A stretch of 64,000 nucleotides of DNA from Asparagopsis taxiformis (Eukaryota > Rhodophyta > Florideophyceae > Bonnemaisoniales > Bonnemaisoniaceae), in the NCBI GenBank assembly GCA_030407315.1, contig JALQPE010000284.1, positions 1-64,000 of the forward strand, written 5' to 3'. The first letter of the stretch is position 1, and each line of letters begins with the position of its first letter. Position numbers and translations under genes: made by a program. The notes under the pieces are model-generated. The model did no database searches, had not been told where the DNA came from, and saw only the letters and a program-made list of their open reading frames with translations. Of the stretch, positions 53,930 through 64,000 are shown in pieces.

Positions 53930-54345
53930 GTGGTGAAAAACCAGGCCACGTCGCTGGTTAAAACGATCCCCAACCTCTGGATAAGCCCCATCGAATATTT
54001 TAGTAAATTTGCTGGTGAAATTCCAGTGCTTGTACAGTACGAGTGGCCTGGTTGAAAACCAGTGGTTTGGATGGTTTGGCCAGGGGGTACTGGTTTGCAC
54101 CAGGCCACGGCGGTGGGTCGGACAGTGGTTATGATCCAGCGTACTGTGCTGGTTAATTTCAGGAGGTGATCTGGATTTTGACCAGCCAATGAAGTGGAGT
54201 ATATCAGTTTTGGTGATGGAATATGACCAGAGGGTAGGCTGGTTGTTGGCACAGTGAGTGCTGGTTGGAAACCAGCACATCAGCTGGTTGAAACCAGCCT
54301 ACCCACTGGTTTTCAACCAGACCCGACACTGGTTTGAAGCAGTCG
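53930..54345. repeat. Array of CTGGTT…AACCAG palindromes
   Basis: A dense run of short inverted repeats of the type CTGGTTGAAAACCAG, with varied 2-6 base centres and half-sites between. Clear units are at about 54,049-54,062, 54,262-54,276, 54,282-54,296 and 54,306-54,320. No reading frame. It begins just after the truncated Helitron frame. Confidence 0.75.
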
Positions 54346-55750
54346 AAAGACTGGAATAATTCCATCGTCTGAAGTAGATTCTACCAATGTACACACAGGT
54401 TTTTTCCATCATATTGTATGGATTTTTGTTGCAGTGTAATGGTTGCAAACCAGCAGTATAGATGGATTGTAGTACTGATTTGAGTGGTAAAGTACCATCA
54501 AAGAAGGTGGTTGAAGGGCTGGAAGGACGGGAAATTTACCACCGGACGGGATGGAATGGATAGGGTGGGACGCTGGCTTTCGGCGGGTGGGAGACGCCAC
54601 TATTCTAATCATAGGATCTAGGATGGGAAGTGTAGGACAGATAAGAACTGAACATATGACAGATTGGTCATGTCGACCAGAATTACATCTTCTTCCTGGT
54701 AGGGAAGGGGACTGCAAGTTTATTCTAACGAGCGCTGAATTAAAGTATTGATAGTACTACCATTTCTACTCTACAAAACTGCTATCTATGTACTGTGAGC
54801 TGTAGAAAACTAAAGCCTATTTCCTATTTCGGAGTAGAGACGAAATAAAGTATGGATATGATGAATAGAGGAAAAAGTTAGAAATTGAAATGAACCCATA
54901 GCGATTGAAGAGAAGGTGAAAATACGTACCGAAAGGGGAGCGGGAGGGGAGAATGAGAAGAAAGAACCGAATTATGGGAGAGAGAAAGTCTGTTAGTATT
55001 TGTTGTAGCGTCTTGGTCAGAGTAGAGATGGAGAACTTACATGGTTACATGGGAAGGGAATTGAGAAAGCAGAAGGAGATCCCCTATAGGGGAAAAACCT
55101 GGGTGATAACGAGAGAGAGTGACGAGAAGAGTGGAAAAGAGTGACGGTAGGCGCTTAAATGTCGACAGAAGGTGCCCGTGGCGGTCAGAAACGACGCTTG
55201 GCACGACGCTTGGCGAGACTAAAGCGCGCACTTTTTTCTATTTCAAAAAATGGCGGACAATTGTGCCGCACAGCAAATGAAGACGTCCAAGATGGTCACA
55301 AATCTTACAGCGCACCATGCGCCGTGAGTACAGTGAAAGAACAAAGATGTTCAGAGAATGAGAATTAAATCAGAAGGATAAAGTCGAAAGGACGCGGTAT
55401 GGAATATGTGTAAAGAGGGATGTACAAGTAGTGGTTAAAAAGCACAAAAAGATATTAGAGTGTAAGTACGTATAGATGGAATGAGTTATTATCAGGGAGC
55501 AGAGCAGAAAAGACTTTCACGTAAAGATTTAATGTTTTGATGTTGTGTGAGGTGGGAAAGTAGAGAAGGGCACATAGATTGTTAGCGATATATAAATTTA
55601 TATGAACAATATTGTACCGAGTAGTAATAGAAAGCTAGCCTGCCCTCGGAGGGTGTCTATTTCCTCTAGTGGTGATAGAAGAAGGTCCGCCATCGAGGAA
55701 AGATGGACCACCATGTGTAATAGAACGAGTAGAAAAGTTGACGGAGCATA
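54346..55750. other. Gene-free, purine-rich stretch
   Basis: I see no supported gene. From about 54,830 to 55,150 the plus strand is strongly purine-rich (GAGAAAG-type runs). A short frame at 55,159-55,368 has no family resemblance. Confidence 0.5.
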
Positions 55751-55752
55751 TA

Positions 55753-56465
55753 TGCTCTCATCCACAACTGTACTCCTGAACTATAGTTCAGCAGTACAGT
55801 TGTGGATGAGACAGACCTTTCGAACACCAGCGGTAAGAGGCCGAAACCAGCTTCCCATGAGCTTCTGTACCTCGCATTCTCCAGATTCATACTTTGAGAC
55901 AGGATAGACTAGCGCACATGGATGTAGAGGATATGAAACGGTATCGGAAGCAGTAGTCTGATCGGTTCTCTGTTCTCGAAGAAATACTTCCAGGACTATC
56001 CAGAGTGTAGGATAAGATGACATGGAAAGAACAGGAGTCGATCAACTCCTGTTCTTTCCATGTCTTCGAAGACAGAAACCGGCAGCACGCCTGAAGGACA
56101 GAACCCTTTGTGACCTCCTCAGGTTTAGAGCAATCACGGAAAGCAGAAGTACTGGAGGTGCCGGATGTTTAACCATCCGGTACCTCCAGTACCAATTGGT
56201 CAGAAGAGGTCCACCGGACGCCTTTGGCGAGATACCCGAGAATATTCTCAGGCAAATCTACTTCTCATCCATATGGATGAGAAGCTACTCACTACTAGTA
56301 GTTCTGCTTGCACATTCGTAAACAGCTGTAGAACTGGAGAGCTTCACCGTCACCCACGAGTAGTGGTTGTATAGGGAGAAGAAGCACGGGTGGAAGGATG
56401 TGCAAAGATGATTGAGAAATGGGTCAACGGTAGTGCACCATGGTGCACAATCGTTGACCCACTTC
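55753..56465. repeat. Series of five perfect or near-perfect hairpins
   Basis: Five inverted repeats of unrelated sequence: 55,757-55,810 (54 bases, one mismatch, no loop), 56,019-56,062 (arms of about 20, loop CGATCA), 56,150-56,193 (arms of about 19), 56,262-56,285 (24-base perfect palindrome) and 56,421-56,464 (arms of about 21, two mismatches). Their spacing is 100-260 bases. No frame crosses them convincingly. They may be small foldback insertions or hairpins of one structured transcript. Confidence 0.8.
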
Positions 56466-56574
56466 ACTAGAAAACCAAGATACCATATTGGACACTGGTT
56501 TACTTGAGACACACGCTTGTCCAGGAAGACGAAGAGAGGGGCAATACCCCGTTCGGGACCTCCTGACGCTGTTT

Positions 56575-57660
56575 TTTCATACTCGACTAGTCGAGCAAAA
56601 CTCAATCTGGGTAGCAAACTAGTCCGGATTGAGTTTTGCTCGACCAGTTCCAGTATGCCAAATATTTGGCCCCTCTGCAGATTTCGCTCTAGTCTACGAA
56701 TGTGCTGGTAATTACAATGTAATTGAAGTAATTGTAATTACATTTTTTGGAGCACACTAGATTCTCGAGACCGACTAGCTGGCGAGATAATTACTTCCCG
56801 TAATTAGTAGTTGAAATTGACGCTCAATTACAATTACTTCAATTACAATGTAATTACCACTATATTCAGAAACTAAAGTGAAATCTACAGGGGGGGTCAA
56901 AAAATTTGTCATACCGGAATTGGTCGAGTAAAACTCAATCCGGCCTAGTCCGTTTCCCGGATTGAGTTTCACTCGACCAATTCCGGTATGACAAATTTTT
57001 TGACCCCCCTGTAGATTTCACTCTAGTTTCCAAACATGGTGGTAATTACATTGTAATTGAAGTAATTGTAATTACATTTTTTGGAGCACACTAGACTCTC
57101 GAGACCGACTCGCTGGCAAGATAATTACTTTCCGTGATTAGTACTTTGAAATTGACACTCAATTGCAATTACTTCAATTACAATGTAACTACCGCCATAT
57201 TTGGAAACTAGAGCAAATTCTATGGGAGGGTCAAGAAATTTGTCATACCGGAATTTGTCGAGTAAAACTCAATCCGGGAAACGGACTAGGCCGGATTGAG
57301 TTTTGCTCGACCAATTCCGGTATGACAAATTTTTTGACCCCCTTGTAGATTTCACTGTAGTTTCCGAATATGGTATTAATTACATTGTAATTGAAGTAAT
57401 TGCAATTGAGTGTCAATTCCAACTACTAATTACGGAAAGTAATTATCTCGCCAGCGAGTCGGTCTCGAGAATCTAGTGTGCTCCAAAAAATGTGATTGCA
57501 ACTACTCTAATTACATTGTAATTACCACCATATTCGTAAACTAGAGTGAAATTTACAGGGGGGTTAAAAAATTTGTCATACCGGAATTAGTCGAGCAAAA
57601 CTCAATCTGGAAATCAAGCAACGCCGGATTGAGTATTGCCAAACTAGTCTTTGAGCTGTA
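56575..57660. repeat. Compound foldback array, about 330-bp period
   Basis: Two kinds of inverted repeat alternate. One is a GACAAATTTTTTGACCCCC / CCGGAATTGGTCGAG…CTCAATCCGG hairpin (centres near 56,610, 56,950, 57,290 and a partial one near 57,620). The other is an AT-rich GTAATTACAATGTAATT hairpin with a TCTCGAGACCGACT core (near 56,760, 57,110 and, inverted, 57,450). The copies differ by a few percent and in direction, so this looks like foldback elements nested or amplified in place. No coding signal. Confidence 0.82.
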
Positions 57661-57685
57661 ACGTCCATCCATAGTCACCTACAAC

Positions 57686-59410
57686 ATGTCTGCTAGTCCT
57701 CCAGCCTCACCCGCTTTGGATGCGACGCCTATGCTCTTTGCCCCTCTCCACACCATACAATTCCGTCATGCCTCCTCCCAACGAAAACAACGACCTGCTC
57801 TGCGAAATAGAAGAGATGTACTCCGCACTTCTTCAACGGTTTCTCGCTCCTATCCATGATGGATTGGCCGCTTTGCGCTATCTAGCTTCAATTCTAGAGG
57901 GTACCAACACGCGTGGCGTTTCATGCCGGGACCACGGTCCCGACATGCACATTGCTTGCCAGGTCGTGAACAGCATTTTCACCAACAAAGCCACCGTCTC
58001 CCGCTTTGTAGCTCACTGCACCATAAAGGAATTGGCGAGGACTGGCACTCCGTTCGAAAACTCCTCTGCAAACCCTTCTGAACCTTCCAATTCATGTCCA
58101 ACTCTGCTCCTCGCCGCGTTGTCCTTCTCCCAATTCTCTTCCGCCCCTTCAGACACCACACAGTCCAAGCGGTCCCTCATCACCAGCCCTGTCGGGAAGA
58201 AACACGTCTACCTTCAGCGGTCCATCGCCGGCTCTGCTTTCTTGTCGATGGCCAATGACCACATCGTTAGGTGGAAGGATTCTACCATGCGCAAGGCAGG
58301 ACTAGCAGACCCTGGAGAAGAAGATGACCTTAAAATGTCGACAGAACTCCGCAGCTATCCACTTCGCAATGCGACTGTTGTGCCTCTGAACAAGCCCGCC
58401 TGGGTGCGCCTCCCATCTCATGCTCTTCGCGAAGCATTTGCTCTCGCGATGCCTACCGACGAAGACAACCTCTTCGTGCCCCCTTCAAAGCGGAAAAGAC
58501 TATCTACCGACTCCGACATGGAATCCATTCAAGCTCCCTCACCCTCGTCCCCCACTTTCAGAAATTCCGGTCTCGCTCCCGCCGACACTGCACCAGTTCT
58601 AATCGCTACTTCCGCGCTGCGTGCACTCACAAAGTTCTTCAACAACTCCAGAAAGACTGTGAAACTGGAGCTCCTCAAATCGTCCTTTCTTCTCCACCAA
58701 GACTTCGGCGCCGCTCTCCTCGAAAATCCTGCGAGCAGAAACCATGGTTCGTTCATGACTGGAAGCAATGAGCTCCCCATTCGTCCCCCGACGATTCCAT
58801 TCCGACCACAACGAGAGCGTACGGAAACAGTGCCGAAGCACACAAAGTTTATGAAGAAAACGACAAAATCTTCAACGCTTTCACACTCGGCTGTGAGGAG
58901 CTCATGGTTCAGCTCACCTATACAGTTTCCGTCACAGACACAGATGCTGTCTCCTCATCCCCCAGTACCTCAAAGCAGAGAAAAGCGGTGATAAAATTCT
59001 CCTTCCTCACTACTGCCATGATTCTTATCAGCAGTCTCACTCAGTGCAATCAACGTCACATTCTCTGTTACAGCATGCAAAGTATTCTCGCCGCTTACAA
59101 AATTGCTCTATGTTTGAAGTCCCTCTTCTGCACAATGCTCAATGCAGAATATTATGCAGAAGATGGCTTCCCATGTGTTGGACATCACGGCTGCCTCGAC
59201 ATTCGCGACTACATCCCGGGTGGCGAGCTACTCTCCAGTTTGATTCGGAAGAAGAGGAACGTATCTGCCCATGAATATGAGACCATCAAATTTGATGAAT
59301 CTGACCTTCACTCTACGGCGTCTGAGGACCCCAATCCTTCCTGCAACGCCACAGAAGATTTGCAACCTCTCTACGAAGATGAACAGCTTGTAATATCCCT
59401 CGTAAAGTGA
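57686..59410 (+). pseudogene. Unknown gene X family member (second locus)
   Basis: An ATG at 57,686 (MSASPPASPALDATP…) or 57,720 opens the gene. The main frame is 57,720-58,991. A one-base gain at the C5 run 58,785-58,789 would move it to the frame that ends at TGA 59,408 (…AEAHKVYEENDKIFNAFTLGCEELM…). So joined, it has the same segment order as gene X at 13.3-14.8 kb: helical N-terminus, KxxxxxxxxAG block, a basic nuclear-localisation-like PSKRKRL, SALRALTKFF, EENDKIFNAF, an SLTQC helix, IPGG, then an acidic tail. No known domain is visible. It faces the 2OG-oxygenase-like gene convergently across 2.5 kb, echoing the company of X and 2OG genes at the left end. Confidence 0.6.
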
Positions 59411-59535
59411 GTCTTGCCCCATACCTAGAGCTAGCTACTTCAAACCCTGCCGTAAAACTTTGTGTTTGTTGTCACCTTCATACTTGGTAAGTGCCCATTT
59501 TACTGCTTTCACCTCCTTCCTTCTACTAGCACCTT
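59411..59535. other. Short gap after the X-family gene
   Basis: Probable 3' untranslated region. Nothing else seen. Confidence 0.3.
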
Positions 59536-59850
59536 CGTCTGTGTTCTCGGAAATGGACGCGGACGTCCACAACCTCTAGTACACCTAGTATTACTAGGCG
59601 GACGTCCATGTTCTCCAGTATTTTTGGATGTCCGCCTAGAACCGGACGTCCATGCGGTCTAGTACGTCTAGAATTACTAGGGCGACATTCATTGTTTCTA
59701 GTACCACGGATGTCCCCCTCGGGATGGACTTCCGCCATGTCTATGTCCACCTAGGACGGGCGCCGGTTCAGAAATTCAAAAATTTCGACCCCAGAAATTT
59801 CTGCCGCCGTGCTCGACATGGATGTCCGCATCCATCACGGCGCCCACTCT
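59536..59850. repeat. GGACGTCC / CTAGTA inverted-repeat block
   Basis: Repeated GGACGTCC or GGATGTCC palindromes alternate with CTAGTA..TACTAG pieces (for example TAGTATTACTA near 59,590 and TAGAATTACTA near 59,670). A AAATTC..GAAATTT inverted pair lies at about 59,773-59,800. It looks like another small foldback cluster. The same GGACGTCC core recurs at 61.2 and 61.6 kb. Confidence 0.65.
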
Positions 59851-61150
59851 ATTTTTCCTTGTCGGTCGACTCCAATTTCGTCTTTAATTTTTTCATCCTC
59901 TCGCTCACACCCCCTTCCAGTTGGCGCTCACCTCCCCCGTACTGTACCTCAAACACCCCCAATACCACTCTAGCACGCATTTTCAGCTACCTATCCCCGC
60001 TTCCACGGTGCACACCTCCATTCCATACCTACTTTTCTGCTCTACCGTACAGATTTCGTATAACCAGTCCTCATACTACCTCAGAATAGCGAAAAACACC
60101 CCCTATCTCCTCGACCATGCTCTCCCCCATCACCTTTGCAACGTATTGTTCTTCAATACCCTCTCTCCTCTACCTTCAACCCCTCTCCTTCGCCCTCTCC
60201 ACAAACTTCCCCTACAGCTTACTCTTCCAAAACCTCTCAGTCCCCATCCAGTACCCGACCTGCTCCACCCCTCCCTCCCTCAGCTGCTCCATGCCCCCCA
60301 CGCCATCCGCATCTTCGATACCGTATACACCACCACCACTGGCCCACGCTCCCGCTCCCCCGCCGTCTCCCCAGAAACCTCCCCGCTCTGAAACACATAT
60401 CAACCCCCCACTTCGCACCCTTCCTCCCACTCCCCTCCCTCCCCAAATACAATAACCCCCTTCTTCTCCATCACATCCCCACTCACCACAGCCAGAACAG
60501 ACGCCACCCCTCCCCCTCTTTCTCCTCACTTTCCTAAAACCCCCTCCTCTCGGCGCCTTCAACCGCACCCTCCTACGGTCCCACCTAAACACCTCCTCCG
60601 CCCTCACTACCCCAACACCCCGCAGCGTCTCCCCAATCCCCATAATATGCTTGTCGGCACTCCTCTCCGAATCACACTCCAATCTAAACCCGCACTCCGT
60701 ACATTTCCACCTCCCCCTGTACCATCCCAAGATTGCATCCCTCCACAGAACACATCCTCATACCACAGAAGAATTTTCTTCCTCTCATACCTCATCCTTA
60801 AAACCTTCATCTGCTCCATGTAAATTTCGATGTAAATATTTTCTCCACTATGCAATCTCAAACATGTATGAGCCTATGCCTTTCCGCTTTGTTAACCCTG
60901 AATATTGGTACTCATGTATTCATAAAATAGGGCCACCCACATCCCTATCCCGTTCTGCAAGCTTTACAAACCACTAGACGCATACTCCACAACTATACAA
61001 CAAACACTACCCGCTATTTCAGACGACGCGGTACACAAGTAGCGTAGTCTCAACCTTCCGTGCAGCCTTCCCTGATGCATACAAGTGCGAAACACGTCTA
61101 GACTACTACTACTACGATATAGTATATCAGAAGTGACTGCGGGAATTTTC
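59851..61150. other. Pyrimidine-rich gene-free stretch
   Basis: From about 59,890 to 60,560 the plus strand is C/T-rich (CCCTCCC-type), which keeps several frames open by composition alone. A minus-strand frame from 60,730 starts with a possible zinc-ribbon piece (KCTECGFRLECDSERSADKH) and then turns into low complexity. I rate it below the level of a gene call. Confidence 0.5.
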
Positions 61151-61154
61151 GGCA

Positions 61155-61665
61155 CAGGAGATGCTGGGCCACCAAATTGATTTTTCGGAAATTCTAGAAT
61201 TTCTGGGCTGGCCAGCAGTGCAATCGAGCTGGACATCCACCGGACGTCCATTTCAGGTTGGTTGTGAGAGAGTGGGGCGGGACCATGATGAAACAAGGAC
61301 CAAGACCTGTCCCTGGCGTATTGAGCCTGAAATCGACCCTTCGTGAGACGCGATTTTGGCTTACAGTTAGTGCTTACAGAAGCCAGTGACAACCCCACTC
61401 GGGGCGGCGGTCGGTTCCTGGGGCCGTTGTGGCCAAATTAGACACCTTGATTTCAATTAAAATTTGGGCTATTCTCAAAAACATGCACATGTGAACATGT
61501 TTTTGAGATGGGGGTGTGCCGTACGGCACAATCGACCGCCCAAATCGATGTTTTTTGCAATATTTTTTTCTGCCCGAAATTGTAGAATTTCTGGGCTGGC
61601 CAGCAATGCATCTGAGCTGGACATCCACCGGACGTCCATTTCAGGTTGATCGTGTATCGTGCACG
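61155..61665. repeat. Two related palindromic repeat units
   Basis: An approximately 85-base unit occurs at 61,176-61,262 and 61,572-61,650. Both contain GAATTTCTGGGCTGGCCAGCA and GGACATCCACCGGACGTCCA, each self-complementary. Between them lie a hairpin TCTCAAAAACATG…CATGTTTTTGAGA (61,471-61,507) and the perfect palindrome TGTGCCGTACGGCACA (61,516-61,531). No gene. Confidence 0.75.
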
Positions 61666-61918
61666 TCCACCCATTACCGGAAGCAAGTAGGCGATGAAGC
61701 ACGTACAAACCCAATTGTTCTGCTATTTCTACCATAGACCATCGAGTCTAGAGATGTGAGGGAATCGTCCTGGAAATCATGCTCCAACCCACGAGGGAAT
61801 GGACAATCTAGTTTGAAAGCATGGAACGGAAGTACATTATACTAGGTTCATAGATTGAAAGTGATAAAGGAGATGATTATATTCTCGATAATTGTTTACC
61901 AAAGTAGTAGTTGTTAAG

Positions 61919-64000
61919 CTATCTAGCCGTCGGAAAATTGTTCTTCTCTTCGTCCTCACTATATTCAGGATCTCCCGGCAGAATAGGCGTTATCGGCAAC
62001 TGTGGAGTTGATCTGCTCAAGATGAATTCTTCACCCGCTGTGAGGGTTCTCTTCTTGGGAGCTTCTGTCGTCTTCATCCGCATGATTCCGAGCTGCCCTG
62101 TCTTCGGCCTACGATCTTTCTTGACCGGGATGGGAACAACTGTCTTGTGGCGAACATTGACAGGTGCCGGTTGACTTTGCCTGGCAGACCGGCGCGGAGC
62201 ATTGGGGATTACTTCTTCTTCGAATCCCAACCGCCTGATGAAACCAAACGAAACATTGTCGGGAATCGGATACGACGCATTCCTGAAATACGTGTGATAC
62301 CTCGTTGTCGTGTGTGACACAACTCTGTCGACATGCCCTGCCCCGGCATGTTGTACATGGCCGTGACCGATGAAGACTGAACGTGGCGGAACGATTACCT
62401 TCTTCAGCTTCATCGTCTTGGCGTACATATCTAATTCCAGCGCTTTGGAAAAGACGTACTTGTGGGACCCTGGACACACCCAGATAGGGAATGGGTCATC
62501 TCCGTTGGCAATAACAAAGTAACCCGGAAGTTGATCTTTGCGGTCGCGAGGAGGAACAGGGAAATCATTGTGTGGGACCTGCCGAGGACACCCCTTTCCC
62601 GTTATCAAAAACCGTCCCCCAGATGCCGGCATGACAAGTTTTTCTCCCGGTAAACCGCACTCCTCCAGCCCTATCAGCCGGACAAGGATTCCCAACCACA
62701 CATCCAGCAGGGCTCGCCGCGTCACAAACTTGAACCGGTCGATATGCGTCTCATCGTTCTCGGCATAGTCAACCAGGCAGTGGCGCGTAGACGTGAAGCG
62801 AGCCCTCCCCTCATTCCGGTTCTTCTCATCTGTTTCATCGTCCCCTGTATTGACAATGGGACTCCACAGCTGCCGGTTCCCAGGGTCCTTGTGCACCTCC
62901 TCCCCCTCCCACGTTCCCAAAAAGTACCGAAACAATTCCTGGTTAGGAATTTCTTCCATGAGACCCAAGTCAAATGGGAACTTGTCCGACGCATCGAGGT
63001 AGCTTACATCCGCGAAATTGTGCATCACCGTATACCCTCGCTCGTTGATTTCCGTTCGGCAATTGTGGAAGTACGCCATACCAGTGCCGGCCTCATACGA
63101 ATCCTTCCAGCTTGTAGACATTCGCGCAACCTGGGCGAAGTCCAGCCTCGAGGGTAGAAACGTCGATGTAGGCTCACACATCGCCTTGGCAGCCATCTTC
63201 CACGCTGCGAAAAACATCGGATAGATGGTGTCGATCTCCAAAACAAGATGACGAGCCCGATGTTGTTCCGGAATATGCAGCCCCTCAAACACAGGGTCCA
63301 TCGCCACTTGCTTCAAATACCTCACCTCTCTGCCCTCCTCATCGATTTCCACACTCTCCAATAACAACCTGAGCTCAATCGGGGGCAGACAGCCAACCCT
63401 CACCGATGCGATGACGTCCGCGGGACGCTGCGCCAGATGATGCCCTTCGGCTCGGTCTTTGACTTCGAAATCGTCAGGAAGAGATGGCATACGGTCGTCG
63501 AACAGGAGGTCGTGTTCAGAAGGAGAGTCACGAACGATGTAACCGTCTTCATCGACTTCCACTCCTTCCGGAACAGTGAATGTAATTGTCACTTCGCGGA
63601 CCCCCTTGCTTTCGACTTGGCCCTCGTCTGCACCCTGTTTTCTTCCTCGTCCGAAGCGGTATGGACAGATTCTTGGTTGGAGGGAGTCGCACCAGCACGT
63701 TGGTTATCTTGGGGGACAATCTCAACGGCAGAATCGGGGGAACGGGCGGAGTCTTCGTCACCCTCATCACCGGAAACAGTGGCTTGTTGTTGATCGGTGG
63801 GTTTATCAACAACGGCCTGCTCTTCTTCCCCGGCGGATTGTTGTACCACAACCGGCTCTTCTTCCTCGAGGCGTGTGCTCCCCGTCGAGCGAAGTCGCTG
63901 TGAACGGCGGCGGATGCCATGCGAAGCAGGCTCATGTTCGACATTCCGCTGCTTCTTGTGAGTGAGTCTCACATTGGCAGCAGAAGGGCGGCGTTTGCGT
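61919..64000 (-). CDS. 2OG-Fe(II) oxygenase-like protein (5' end outside window)
   Basis: The C-terminal frame is 63,592-61,919 (557 codons). The upstream frame from the window edge to 63,589 encodes a charged, RRRSQRL-containing N-terminal region; it is still open at base 64,000, so the start is not in the window. One G fewer in the G5 run at 63,601-63,605 joins the two. The oxygenase core has PHNDF (His341, Asp343), YFVIANGDD, a VCPGSHK turn, VPPRSVFIGHGHVQH (distal His415) and TRYHTYF, whose Arg could bind 2-oxoglutarate. The GSHK and VPPxSVF blocks recall phytanoyl-CoA dioxygenase-like beta-helix enzymes. The paralogue at 3.6-5.9 kb shares the HxD, VPPxSVF and distal His spacing. Substrate is unknown. 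Confidence 0.68.

Noticed and set aside
55159..55368. Arg-rich small frame after the purine tract
   Set aside because: No family resemblance, no neighbours, and a length expected by chance.
55753..57660. CRISPR-like or tandem-repeat array
   Set aside because: Repeats are inverted, unequal in sequence and spacing, and the window is eukaryotic.
60117..60537. Three overlapping Pro/Ser/Leu-rich frames
   Set aside because: The strand is pyrimidine-rich, so all frames stay open; the proteins are low complexity.
60212..60730. Minus-strand frame with a CxxC…H start and Gly/Arg-rich tail
   Set aside because: Complement of the pyrimidine-rich tract; only the first 20 residues look protein-like.

Overview
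The window is nuclear DNA of a spliceosome-bearing eukaryote, and mobile elements and their remains dominate it. The evidence is a chromodomain Ty3/gypsy element, Ty1/copia, hAT and Helitron genes, and a decayed piece of the host splicing gene PRP8. Reading frames are long and intron-poor. I lean towards a red alga, with a fungus as the main alternative, but nothing in the sequence fixes the lineage. I saw no rRNA, tRNA or CRISPR array.

Layout. (1) 1-15,247: an old tandem duplication (1-3,077 matches 10,806-15,247, period about 10.8 kb). Its unit holds a broken 2OG-Fe(II) oxygenase-like gene, a SET-like gene, a ParB-DNA-methyltransferase fusion gene, unknown gene Y and unknown gene X. A copia solo LTR with a perfect 5-bp target-site duplication (TSD) splits the ParB-methyltransferase gene. 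(2) 15,249-19,660: a decayed copia element (LTR, gag, protease, part of integrase). (3) 19,838-22,290: a complete hAT element with an 8-bp TSD and a broken transposase. (4) About 22.6-53.9 kb: a Helitron Rep gene cut in two by a 26.8-kb insertion. That insertion is a roughly 14.3-kb element with 3.6-kb terminal inverted repeats (TIRs) and a 6-bp TSD, which itself received a 12.46-kb gypsy element (5-bp TSD, LTRs differing at 3 of 683 sites). (5) 53.9-64 kb: palindrome-rich gene-poor DNA, a second X-family gene and a second 2OG-oxygenase-like gene.

The most interesting object is the long-TIR element. Its TIR arms carry a collinear, decayed PRP8 fragment. Between the arms lie two divergent genes: one for a DUF7869-like protein (candidate transposase) and one for a ParB-like/N6-adenine-type DNA methyltransferase fusion. 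Removing the insertion plus one TSD copy restores the Helitron reading frame exactly, so the element's boundaries are firm.

The second theme is a recurring set of chromatin or DNA-modification genes (ParB-methyltransferase twice, 2OG oxygenase twice, SET once) that keeps company with the unknown X family. Many frame breaks fall in short G/C or A homopolymers, so some apparent pseudogenes may be sequencing or assembly errors.
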